Positions 51,251 to 60,589 of a DNA stretch of 64,000 nucleotides are shown here, in pieces. The DNA lies in the NCBI GenBank assembly GCA_026874595.1, contig CM049316.1:52277676-52341675 (forward strand). The letters are read 5' to 3'. This DNA is from Sipunculus nudus (taxonomy: Eukaryota > Annelida > Sipuncula > Golfingiida > Sipunculidae). Under the pieces are notes generated by a model, which was not told where the DNA came from, did no database searches, and saw nothing but the letters and a program-made list of their open reading frames with translations. The translations under genes and the position numbers were made by a program. The stretch's first letter is position 1; every line of letters begins with the position of its first letter.

Positions 51251-51905
51251 AGCGCATACATCTGGTGGTCGCCATTTACGCATAAGCACTCCATTTTTAA
51301 CATAGAAACAAACTGGGTTCTGTGACAGTTCATCTTTAGAAACTGCCCTGGGAAACAAACATGAAATATCAGGGTCCTTATGCTGTTCCGCGATAAGTTC
51401 TGACCTTGAGTAAGCTTCATCCTGTACGGGCGAGTCATTAGACGAGTCACTAGTGACTCCCAGAGTGTTATTATCTGGACCATTATCCTCATGTGTGTTT
51501 TTCTTTGCCATAGATCTAGTTACAGCACATGAAGGATACAAACCAGGAATTTCTTGACTTTCCGGATCAGTGTCCTGATCAAGTGACGGCTTTTCTGTCA
51601 CTATTGGTACAGGCTGTACTCTATCACCTCCAACATCATTGCCTAGTAGCAACTGAATTCCCTTAAAGGGTAAAGTAGTTCTTATGCCCACAGTAATATT
51701 CCCATAAATCAAATCTGACATTAAATGGATACCGTGAAGCAGAACTGAAGTGTGCCTGTCTGAAAACACACCATTAAGTGTATGTGCACCAGTAAAGGAC
51801 TTATTAGAAAATGGCAAAGTGTTTGCTAACATGAGAGTCTGGCCTGAACCAGTGTTCCTCAAAATTCTAATAGGGGTAGAATCTGAAAAAAATCACTCGA
51901 AAGTG
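51251..51905 (-). pseudogene. Protease and protease-integrase linker of copy 2
   Basis: The frame reads STPIRILRNTGSGQTLML. The catalytic triplet is NTG at 51848-51856, so the active-site Asp has become Asn; element B has DTG at the same place. The fold continues through VLLHGIHLMSDLIYGNITVG to GIQLLLGNDVGGDRV (about 51640). A linker with EAYSRSELIAEQHKDPDISC and CFYVKNGVLMRKWRPPD leads into the integrase zinc domain. The order protease-integrase is direct. Confidence 0.85.
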
Positions 51906-52440
51906 ATACAAAACCATCATGTATGAATGGCTCAAATAACTCCATTGCAGAGTCAGGAGAGGAATCTACTACCTCAGTCTCATCAAACAAAGAACTGACA
52001 TTGACAGTGTCAGTCATAAACTCTGTTTCAGAGCCATCTAAGGAATCTACATCCTTTTTATCATCAAACTCCTCATGGGAGTCAACAGAGGAATTTTCCT
52101 CAGCAGAAAAAAAACTTTTGTTTGTCATAAGAGGACCTGGCCTCACTTGAAATTCTCTTGCAAGAGTCATAAAAGGACTTAGCCTCATTTAGAGAACACT
52201 CCTCGCAGGAGTCTTAAAAAGACCTAGCCTTATTTAATTCCTCGCAGGAATTAACTGAGGTTTTTACCCCGCAATCTACGGATTCTTCTTTAGATTCAGA
52301 CGGCACTTGGGCCTCCGAAGCATCAAACTCTTTATTGGAGTCAATAAAGGAGTTGTACCACTTATTTACATGAAAAGAGCCTGGCTCTTGTACTATGCTA
52401 TACATAGATTTTGAAACAAAACCAGAAGGTTTGCTATTTG
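51906..52440 (-). pseudogene. Acidic Ser-rich linker between gag and protease, copy 2
   Basis: Two frames are rich in Ser, Asp and Glu (SLDGSETEFMTDTVNVSSLF; DSNKEFDASEAQVPSESKEE). They contain imperfect repeats on a CEELN/CEEFN-like theme, as well as nucleotide repeats of the AGGAGTC type. It is probably the diverged spacer between nucleocapsid and protease. I recognise no domain. Confidence 0.5.
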
Positions 52441-52454
52441 GTCTATTCGCAAGT

Positions 52455-53665
52455 TTCCAGCAGTCAGATATTAAATGACCTTCCTTCTTGCAGTAATTAC
52501 AGATTTTCTTTGAAATGACTGGTCTTTGTTGGACTTAGACACAGTGGACGTGGACTGAGATGTAGCTATGGGCTTTGCTGAACTATCAGGACTACTTGTA
52601 CTGGGTGACTGCGCTTTAAACTTCTTTTGACCATACTGATTTACATTCTTATTTGTGAATGACTGGTTTGATTTGCTAGTAAAGGACATTTTGTGTGTCA
52701 ATGAATAATCATCAGCTAATTGAGCAGCAATGTCAAGTGTTTCAGGACTTTTCTCATCGAGAAAAATTTTAACATCTGCGTTAATGCAGCGCTTAAATTC
52801 TTCAAGCAAAATCAACTGGCGTAAATTGTCAAAATCTTTCATTGCATTTTTAATACTACACCAGCGCTCAAACAACTGCTCTTTTGTCCTAGCAAATTCG
52901 ACGTAGGTCTGTTCTTTGCGCTTTTCCCAATTTCTGAATTTCTGGCGGTAAGCCTCTGGAACTAACTAATAAGCTTTTAGGATTAACCGTTTTACCAGGT
53001 CATAGTCAGCATTAGCTTCTACTGAAAGCTCTATATAAATTTCTCTGGCCTTGCCAGTCAATACATTTTGTAACAGCATAGTCCAATTTTCCGTAGGCCA
53101 TTTTAAATTTTCAGCTACCTTCTCAAAGTGTAAGAAATATTTATCAACCTCTTTTTCTTGAAAAGGTGCGACAAGTCTAATGTGTTTAGTAACATCAAAA
53201 CCTTGAGTTGAGGCAGCACTTAGACTACGTTCTACTTTAAGTCTTTCTAACGCCAGTCGTTTTAACTCAATTTCTTTTTCTTTTTCTAGTCTGTCTCTTT
53301 CTATTTCTTTTCTAGTTTTTCTCTTTCTATTTCTTTTTCTAGTATTTCTCTTTCTAACCGTTCTTCCCTCTCTTTTTCTAATTCTAACTGTTTTAATGCT
53401 AGCTCATGTTGCATTTCCAACTTTTTCAATTCTAATTGCATAGCAAGGCTGTCATTTTGTTATGTTTCAACTTCAGTCTCTTCAATTAAACCTTTGCTAA
53501 TAAGATCTTGCATGATTTTAGCAATGATATCAGGCTTTCTCAAAGCTTTTTTTCACACTTAGCCCTAAGTGTTGTCCCAAACGTAACAACTTGTTCTTTT
53601 GACAACTGTTCAAGTTGATCAGGGTCGGGATCGTCAACAAATGTCTCAGGTTTGAAATCTGCCAT
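52455..53665 (-). pseudogene. gag of copy 2 (frameshifted)
   Basis: It starts at 53665 with MADFKPETF, as in copy 1. A Lys/Glu coiled coil lies at about 53450-53260. The capsid-like part (about 53200-52990) includes DVTKHIRLVAPFQEKEVDKY and LTGKAREIY. A SCAN-like block reads NLRQLILLEEFKRCINADVK (52875-52690). The CCHC knuckle is complete: CNYCKKEGHLISDC (about 52501-52460). Stops and shifts occur near 53570, 53470, 52975 and 52510. Confidence 0.8.
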
Positions 53666-53808
53666 GTTAAGATGTCAAAACAATAACAAATAACCACTGA
53701 GATAAATCCTGTAAACAATGTACTGTAAACAATATGTAATCGTGTAAACAATGTATGACAAAACAATGTGTCCAGTTCGAGGCCTAATAAGTTTGAAAAC
53801 TATTAAGC

Positions 53809-53826
53809 ATCCCGACGAGACCCCCA
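53809..53826 (-). other. Primer-binding site of copy 2, tRNA-Pro-like
   Basis: On the plus strand the site reads ATCCCGACGAGACCCCCA. From memory, the 3' end of tRNA-Pro is ATCCCGGACGAGCCCCCA. The two differ by one lost and one gained base. It lies 6 bp inside the LTR end, as in copy 1. Confidence 0.7.
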
Positions 53827-53832
53827 ATATTA

Positions 53833-53930
53833 TGTAACGGAACCTTATATAAACAGATCACGAATGCGTGATGAACACGAATTCTGTAATGGAGATAAAA
53901 AAAATCAGATTCTGTAACACTAGGCAGCGG
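53833..53930 (-). repeat. 5' LTR remnant of copy 2 (98 bp)
   Basis: It matches the first 98 bp of the plus-strand reading of the other minus-strand LTRs, through CTAGGCAGCG. It then passes directly into the 155-bp repeat at GTCAAACTGGTC. The remaining 700 bp of the LTR are missing. Confidence 0.85.
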
Positions 53931-54290
53931 TCAAACTGGTCAAAAACATGATTTTGAACAACCAGACAGTCAGACAGGACACAAATAGTAACTGTTACGC
54001 CCAGAATCTTATGACACAACATCCAAGAAGGTTCTGGCCAAATTTTCTTTGAAATCTAAAACTAGGTCATGGTGACCTGTATTCTGCAAGTAACTGGCCA
54101 AAAATATGATTATGAGCACCTAGACAGTCAGGAATGGCACCAATCTTTATTTTTGTACGTAGAACCTTCTAATATGAAATCCATGGTCGTCACTGGAGTC
54201 TCTTTTGAATCTCCTGAGCTATGGACAGAAAACCTAATTTTGAGCATCTAGAAAGTCAGACAGGTCACAAATCTGACTTATAGCTCTTCA
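53931..54290. repeat. Tandem repeat of about 155 bp, right part
   Basis: It continues the array seen at 45570-46225, with GGTCAAAAACATGATTTTGA, CCTGTATTCTGCAAGTAACT and GAGCACCTAGACAGTCAG. Confidence 0.8.
54064..54078. promoter_or_regulatory. AGGTCAnnnTGACCT palindrome, copy 4
   Basis: AGGTCATGGTGACCT is a perfect IR3 palindrome in the right part of the array, identical to that at 46026-46040. Confidence 0.5.
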
Positions 54291-55503
54291 GTTTGACGCT
54301 GGGCAGCCGGAAGATGGAGTTTACTGCCTTCTAGTCTGGTGAAATGTTATGGGGAGGTCCCTAGAACCCCCCCCCCCCCCCATGGTAATATAATTTATAT
54401 CAAATGCACATTATAAGTTAAATATTTAGACTATATATAAAAATAGTCTGTGCCTTGACATCTCCTGTTCCCCGCCCGCCGGGGAAAAATCATTTTTCCG
54501 GGCTTGTAACAAAGAAAAAAACCATCACGATAGCTAAGCATGACCGAAAATCTGGGCTAAAAACGCTCCTTACACTACGGTTTTAAATGTTGTTACCAAT
54601 CTATCAGTTGTAGGAGGTTTGGTTAGATAAATATTACACAGTCGCCAGCCCAAACATCCACTGTTGAGCTGAAGACAACATTAAAAATGGCTCTTAACTC
54701 TTATTTTCCAGGGGATCCCCATCATGACAATGATGATCTGCTTCATTAATATTCATATACAGGGTTTAGTACCAGATTTAAGAGCTTAGTACTTTGTCTG
54801 ACTAAACCTTCTTTTATCCTTCTTTGTGCAGACTGTTCATATACTACACCAATATTCCAGTTTAAGCCAGTCCAAGATTAATCAAATATATCGACCATAT
54901 TAGGTTTATTAAGTAAGCTTTTAGTGTATATAACAAAACCTGCAGTACAAAATTCTCTTGTGGTTTTATCTAAATCGCAAAATCTGAGATAATTCTGTCT
55001 GACCAGATTTTTTGGAGAGGAAGATTATCATCTTGAGGAGATTTTTGCCATGGGTATATGCTCAACTATATATTATTCTGGACATAAAGCCTATCCATTA
55101 AAAGCCAACATGTTTTCTTTACGATAGAGAATGCAACCTAGACCTAATCTTTGCCAAACACTTTACGTCACTGTGGCTGCACCCTTGGTCTAGCATGAAC
55201 ATTGGGACCAGAGGAGTAAAATAATTTCCTGTTACACGTGTAAGCCTTTCTATGAGTCGGTTCAGTGTAGTTCTATTCTATCGGGCATGTAATTTTCGTT
55301 TATTAAACTTGTCATTTTTGTGTGAAACATTGTAACTGAGTAATCTTAAGATAAAATAAACACTGGACTATTTATTTCGTATGGTGATAGTCCAATCAAA
55401 CATAATATATCGTGTATATAATAACGCAATATCTGTTATACACCTCTGTTTCCGAAACAGTGTAAAATTTCAGCTGTAAATAACTTTGAATGCTTACTTT
55501 CAG
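54291..55503. other. End of the receptor intron
   Basis: I see no gene. A C-run lies at about 54368-54381. A fragment near 54525-54560 (CACGATAGCTAAGCATGACC) resembles the Helitron-like 5' end. The intron ends with a pyrimidine-rich acceptor at 55494-55503. Confidence 0.5.
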
Positions 55504-58500
55504 CACCATCGTTGGGTCGATGACACTCCTGCCATCATAACAGATTGGTACCGCCCAGGTCCATTCAATACGCAGACTCAAACTCAAGAATTATTTGGCT
55601 CCAGTGTCCGCTTCGCAACACCTGGCTTATACCAACCTGCCAATGACGATGCCTCGCAATGTGTGGCCATGATTATACAGACAGTCAATATGCCGACGAA
55701 CTGGATTCGTATCCCTTGTGGTTCCCGCTATCCAGAATCCGCTTCCATTTGCGAATATCAACTCTCGGATATACAAAACACAACTCTGAACATTTCGGCT
55801 GCAGAATTCACAGAGCCCCAACATCCTACTCTTTTCAGTGACGTCACACTGCTTACCTCGGAGGGAAATTTGACACAGCTTACTCCTGGTAAAACATCTT
55901 GCCCAGAAGGGTGGACTTTTTTTGTGGAAGATCGCTGTTTTAGGCTTGTCACCAGTACAGGTCGTATCGATGTGAACATATCATGTGCTGAAGGGGAAGC
56001 TTTGTGTCGTAAACATAATGGCTCAATTGCTGCAAGCACGCATGATACAATATTTCCTCATCTGTTGAAATTCTGGCTGCATGAACCAGAGTACGGAAGT
56101 ATATGGACTTCTGGATGCAACTTAATCACTTACAACGAAGATAGTTCTTCTTATTCTCTCTCGAGTCAGTCGGATAATTTGACAGGCGTTGCTATACTCA
56201 ACGTATTATGTGAGATTCAATCATACGACACAGTTAACCTTTGCACACCTGATCAATTCGTTTGTGATGATGGAACATGTTTAGTTCGTATGCATAGATG
56301 TGACGGGAAAGCAGACTGTGTCAATAGTGAAGATGAACTAAACTGTGAGTGCGAAGAAGACGATTTCAGGTGCGAAGACGGACAATGCATTCCATATTCC
56401 AAGTACTGCGACTTTTACCAGGACTGTCCCGACAACTCCGATGAGAAGAACTGTTCTTTCAAAGCCTGTCCTGAGGGCCAGAGATTATGTTCCAATGGCC
56501 AGTGTTTAGACTTGGAAAAATTTTGGGATTACAAAATCGATTGTCTGGATGGTTCTGATGAACAGCTAATAAATATAAGTAAAGTGTGTACAGGTTTCCA
56601 ATGTTACACAGGTGCGTGTGTACCGGACTCTTTCTACCAGAACATGAGAGTCGATTGTGTCGGACAAGTGCAGGAAGATGAAAAGCTGACACCTAGAGAC
56701 GTGAAGAGAGGACGCTGGTATTCAGAATTTTGGATGATAGAGGATAATCATGAGCCATATTGCCCGAAAGGCAACGGGAGTTCAACTCGGTGTTCTCTGA
56801 ACCACCCTCACTGTTTTGAGCGCCATCTGGCGTGTATTCTCGATAATGATAAGTATGGTTACATGACAGGTTGTCCTGATGGGAATCACCTCCGCAACTG
56901 TCAAAAGTTTTCATGTCCAAATATGTTCAAGTGTCCAGATTCTTATTGCATTCCTCTGCACAGAGTGTGCGACGGCACCGTGGACTGTCTAGACGGCCAT
57001 GATGAAAACACCTGCCATAACTTAAGCTGCCCGGGTATGCTAAAATGCAGAAATGGATCGTGTGTTAATCAGTCTTTGGTTTGCGACGGCATAGTGCATT
57101 GTGATGTCACGGGAGAAGACGAACGTTTCTGTTACGATCGATTATGCCCTGCTGGCTGCGAGTGTAATGGAAGAGGTTATGTTTGCAGCGACCTGACTCT
57201 TAACAGTTTATTAGCCGTGCCGCCTGAGGTACGGTCACTCGTGCTTACCGTATCCATCGGTAAATCTATGATTTCTTCCGATTTATTTACTAATTTTGTC
57301 TATTTGGGTCAACTGAAGATTCTTCACATGGGTATTTATTTTATAGAGGAAGGCTCATTTAGAAATCAACAAAATCTCCTACTCCTAGATCTTCGTAATA
57401 ACGAGTTATCATCCGTCACTAAAGGTATGTTCTTCGGCTTAGATAACCTCCAGCATTTAATGTTGGGTGGCAATCCCATACATTATATAGCAAGGAGTGC
57501 TTTTCATGGTCTGTCATCAGTTCGGTACCTGCGCCTTGAGCTGCTGCAGGTAAGTACAATAGAAGACGATAGCTTTCAGGACCTTTCCCATATAACGCAC
57601 CTTTCTCTAAAAAATAACACAATTAAGAGTATTGGTCAACGTACGTGGCAAGGTCTTGAGAAATTAAGGGTTCTGAACCTTAAAGGTAACAGCATCGAAG
57701 ATTTGGCCGTTGACTCGTTTGACAACATGAATTTGGACGAACTTCACACGGACGAATTCAAATTTTGTTGTTATGCCAAAAAAGTTCCACTTTGCACCCC
57801 AGCCGGTGATGCATTTTCCTCTTGCGAGGATATGATGGCCAATGGCATCTTGCGGGTTGCTATCTGGGTGCTCGGGACAGCCTCGGTTGTAGGCAATATT
57901 GCCGTGATCATTGGGCGGATGATCACGGAGGGAAAACAGACCAATTCTGTCATGGTGGTAAACCTGGCTTTCTCAGATTTCCTAATGGGAGTGTATTTGT
58001 TAATCATTGCATCCGCCGACACCCATTACCGGGGTAAGTATATCCTGTACGCTGACCAGTGGCGTGCCAGCGGTCTTTGTGGTCTCTCTGGCTTCATCTC
58101 CACATTGTCAAGTGAGATGTCTGTGTTCATGCTGGTTGTTATCACGGCTGACCGCTTGGTGTCGCTGCTGTTCCCATTTACCATAAAGAAACTATCATTG
58201 AAGAAATTGCTTATTGTTGTTGGTGCAGGATGGATTGTCTGCGCATTTTTCAGTGCCCTGCCGATCCTCCGTCTGAAGTATTTTGGCGACGTGTACATCC
58301 GTAGTGGGGTTTGCCTGTTGTTCAACATCGCAGCTGGGAAGACAAGTGGATGGGAATACTCGACATTCCTTTTCATGTTTGTGAACACCCTCGCTTTTAT
58401 ATTCATGTTTTTGTCCTACTCTTTGATCTACCGAGCTCTGAAAAAAGCAAGAAAAGCAGCTAACCGTGAAGCCAGTGAGGCGGATTTGGTGCTGACTCAG

Positions 58501-58818
58501 CGATTTTTGCTTATCGTCGCCACCAATTTCATTTGCTGGGTGCCCCTGATTGTAACCGCTTATCTATCGGTCGCCGGGATACCAATCCACCCTGGAGTTA
58601 CAGCATGGATGGTGGTATTTATCTTGCCACTTAACTCGACACTGAACCCCTTCCTGTACACGTTTTCGGTTCTCGTGCAGATGCGTAAAAGGCGCGCCAG
58701 GAAGACAGGAAAGAAGCTGTCCAAAACCTCCTCCACTCTCATGGCTAAATCTTCAAAAAGTGAGTCTTCGGTAAAAATTTCAGCCGAAACAAATCCAAGC
58801 CCAGCCCCTAAGATATAA
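55504..58818 (+). CDS. GRL101-like: GRL101-like LGR receptor, coding exon 2 (lectin, LDLa, LRR, 7TM)
   Basis: This encodes residues 854-1957. It completes lectin domain 1 (HHRWVDDTP, CVAM, SICEYQ) to about 937. A second lectin-like domain lies at about 986-1092. Six LDLa repeats lie at about 1100-1395, two canonical at the start (CDGKADCVNSEDE, CPDNSDEKNC). Repeats 4 and 5 are separated by a Cys-rich spacer. An LRR cap (CPAGCECNGRGYVC) and about six LRRs follow to 1600, then the LGR hinge (TDEFKFCCYA, FSSCEDMM). Seven transmembrane helices run from about 1639 to 1907, with LAFSDFLMGVYL in TM2, ADRL at the end of TM3 and NPFLY in TM7. The basic Ser-rich tail has about 50 residues. It fits type C LGRs (relaxin-receptor-like) at the plasma membrane, signalling through G proteins. 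The ligand is unknown. Confidence 0.92.
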   Translation, partial: HHRWVDDTPAIITDWYRPGPFNTQTQTQELFGSSVRFATPGLYQPANDDASQCVAMIIQTVNMPTNWIRIPCGSRYPESASICEYQLSDIQNTTLNISAAEFTEPQHPTLFSDVTLLTSEGNLTQLTPGKTSCPEGWTFFVEDRCFRLVTSTGRIDVNISCAEGEALCRKHNGSIAASTHDTIFPHLLKFWLHEPEYGSIWTSGCNLITYNEDSSSYSLSSQSDNLTGVAILNVLCEIQSYDTVNLCTPDQFVCDDGTCLVRMHRCDGKADCVNSEDELNCECEEDDFRCEDGQCIPYSKYCDFYQDCPDNSDEKNCSFKACPEGQRLCSNGQCLDLEKFWDYKIDCLDGSDEQLINISKVCTGFQCYTGACVPDSFYQNMRVDCVGQVQEDEKLTPRDVKRGRWYSEFWMIEDNHEPYCPKGNGSSTRCSLNHPHCFERHLACILDNDKYGYMTGCPDGNHLRNCQKFSCPNMFKCPDSYCIPLHRVCDGTVDCLDGHDENTCHNLSCPGMLKCRNGSCVNQSLVCDGIVHCDVTGEDERFCYDRLCPAGCECNGRGYVCSDLTLNSLLAVPPEVRSLVLTVSIGKSMISSDLFTNFVYLGQLKILHMGIYFIEEGSFRNQQNLLLLDLRNNELSSVTKGMFFGLDNLQHLMLGGNPIHYIARSAFHGLSSVRYLRLELLQVSTIEDDSFQDLSHITHLSLKNNTIKSIGQRTWQGLEKLRVLNLKGNSIEDLAVDSFDNMNLDELHTDEFKFCCYAKKVPLCTPAGDAFSSCEDMMANGILRVAIWVLGTASVVGNIAVIIGRMITEGKQTNSVMVVNLAFSDFLMGVYLLIIASADTHYRGKYILYADQWRASGLCGLSGFISTLSSEMSVFMLVVITADRLVSLLFPFTIKKLSLKKLLIVVGAGWIVCAFFSALPILRLKYFGDVYIRSGVCLLFNIAAGKTSGWEYSTFLFMFVNTLAFIFMFLSYSLIYRALKKARKAANREASEADLVLTQRFLLIVATNFICWVPLIVTAYLSVAGIPIHPGVTAWMVVFILPLNSTLNPFLYTFSVLVQMRKRRARKTGKKLSKTSSTLMAKSSKSESSVKISAETNPSPAPKI

Positions 58819-60332
58819 AATTGATCCCTCCTGCTGCTCTGATGAACCAGCCACTAAGATATAAAGTGACCCCCCCCCCCCCCGGTGCTGTTCTGATGAA
58901 CCAGCCACTTAGAAATAAAACTGATCCCTCCTGCTGCTCTGATGAACCAGCCACTAAAATATAAAGTGACACCCCCCCCCCCCCCCAGGTGCTGCTCTGA
59001 TGAACCAGCCACTAAGTTATAAAGTGACACCCCCTCCTGCTGCTCTGATGAACCAGCCACTAAGTTATAATGTGACACGCCCTTCCTGCTGCTCTGTTGA
59101 ACCAGCCACGAAGATATAAAGTGACACCCCCTTCTGCTGCTCTGATGAACCAGCCACTAAGATATAATGTGACACCCCCTTCCTGCTGCTCTGATGAACC
59201 AGCCACTAAGATATAATGTGACACGCCCTTCCTGCTGCTCTGATGAACCAGCCACTAAGATATAAAGTGACCCCCCCCCCCCCCCCGTGCTGCTCTGATG
59301 AATCGCTATACACCTGCAGACACACTGTCCACGTGACTTGGTCCCTCTTGCTCATGTATTGTAATTACCCAGGCAGCTTATTTAATTGGGGCATTTGTGA
59401 CACCCCCTTCCTGCTGATCTGATGAACCAGCCACTAAGATATAAAGTGACATCCCTTCTGCTGCTCTGATGAACCAGCCACTAAGATATAATGTGATACC
59501 CCCTTCCTGCTGATCTGATGAACCAGTCACTAAGATATAATGTGACACGCCCTTCCTGCTGCTATGATAAACCAGCCACTAAGATATAAAATGACACCCC
59601 CCCCCCCCACACACACACACCCCGTGCTGCTCTGATGAATCGCTACACTCCTGCAGTCACACTGTCCACGTGACTTGGTCCCATTAGCTCATGTATTGTA
59701 TTAACCCAGGTAGCTTATTTAATTGGGGGCACTTGTGACACCCCCTTCCTGTTGATCTGATGAACCAGCCACTAATATATAAAGTGACACCCCCCCCCCC
59801 CTCTCCTGCTGCTCTGATGAACCAGTCACTAAAATATAAAGTGACACCCCGTCCTGCTGCTCTGATGAACGAGTCACTCAGATATAATGTGACACCTCCT
59901 TCCTGCTGATCTGATGAACGAGCCACTAAGATATAAAGTGACACCCCCCTCCTGCTGCTCTGATGAACCAGCCACTAAGATATAAAGTGACCCCCCCCCC
60001 CTGCTGCTCTGATGAACCAGCCACTAAGTTATAAAGTGACACCCCCCTCCTGCTGCTCTCATGAACCAGTGACTAAGATATAAAGTGACACCCCCTTCTG
60101 CTCTCATGAACCATCCAATAAGATATAATGTGACACGCCCTTCCTGTTACTCTGATGAACAAGCCACTAAGATATAAAGTGACCCCTCCCCCCGTGCTGC
60201 TCTGATGAATCGCTACACTCCTGCACACACACTGTCCACGTGACTTGTCCCTCTAGCTCATGTATTGTAATAACTAAGGCAGCTAATTTAATTGGGGGCA
60301 CTTGTCTCATGTGATTTCTATGAAGCAGTGCC

Positions 60333-60350
<18 letters not shown>
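58801..60350. repeat. Minisatellite starting in the last codons of the receptor gene
   Basis: The unit is about 45-58 bp: CTGCTGCTCTGATGAACCAG, then CCACTAAGATATAAAGTGAC, then a variable C-run. The end of the coding sequence, CCAGCCCCTAAGATATAAAA, is the first unit, so the stop codon lies in the repeat. There are about 25 units. Three longer units carry a shared spacer (GAATCGCTA...CACTGTCCACGTGACTTG...) near 59297, 59637 and 60207. C-runs reach about 20 bases. In the transcript it would be the start of the 3' UTR. No polyadenylation site is obvious. Confidence 0.9.
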
Positions 60351-60364
<14 letters not shown>

Positions 60365-60589
60365 GATATGACTTATAAGACCCCCTTTGAGACGCTACAC
60401 CGTTCTTAAACTTGTCACAGAGAGGCCTCTTAATTGTCCGTAAACTCGGGAAGCTTCTCCCCTGGGACAAGAGCTGAAACGTGTGATGCATTTAGGAATC
60501 AAACACTCTATTAGCCGACATTAAAGTGAAAAAGGTAAAGGTATGATTTACTGTTTTGACTCATATGCTAAGCATTTGCTATGCCCTAG

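Larger units (their letters stand above)
48170..53930 (-). mobile_element. Ty3/gypsy LTR element with order Gag-PR-IN-RT-RH (Gmr1-like), copy 2
   Basis: Read on the minus strand: 5' LTR remnant (53930-53833), primer-binding site (53826-53809), gag (53665 to about 52460), acidic linker, protease (51860-51600), integrase (51250-50150), RT (50125-49600), RNase H (49540-49116), polypurine tract (48995-48974) and full 3' LTR (48973-48170). Integrase before RT is the copia order, but all enzymes are gypsy-type. This arrangement is known from the Gmr1 group. Frameshifts, stops and lost catalytic residues show it is inactive. It is inserted, with the hAT-like and Helitron fragments, inside the 155-bp repeat array. 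Confidence 0.9.
31548..55503 (+). other. Intron of the receptor gene, 23,956 bp
   Basis: The donor is AAG|GTAAAA at 31548 and the acceptor TTACTTTCAG ends at 55503, both in phase 0. Joining them continues the lectin domain without a gap (GLTATEK then HHRWVDDTP), which fits the usual spacing to the tryptophan of this fold. The intron is filled with tandem arrays and mobile elements listed separately. I see no further exon in it. Confidence 0.8.

Noticed and set aside
58820-60200. CTGATGA in every minisatellite unit, as in the hammerhead ribozyme core
   Set aside because: No GAAA core strand follows at a workable distance, and no pairing stems around a cleavage triplet are visible, so the match is partial and probably accidental.
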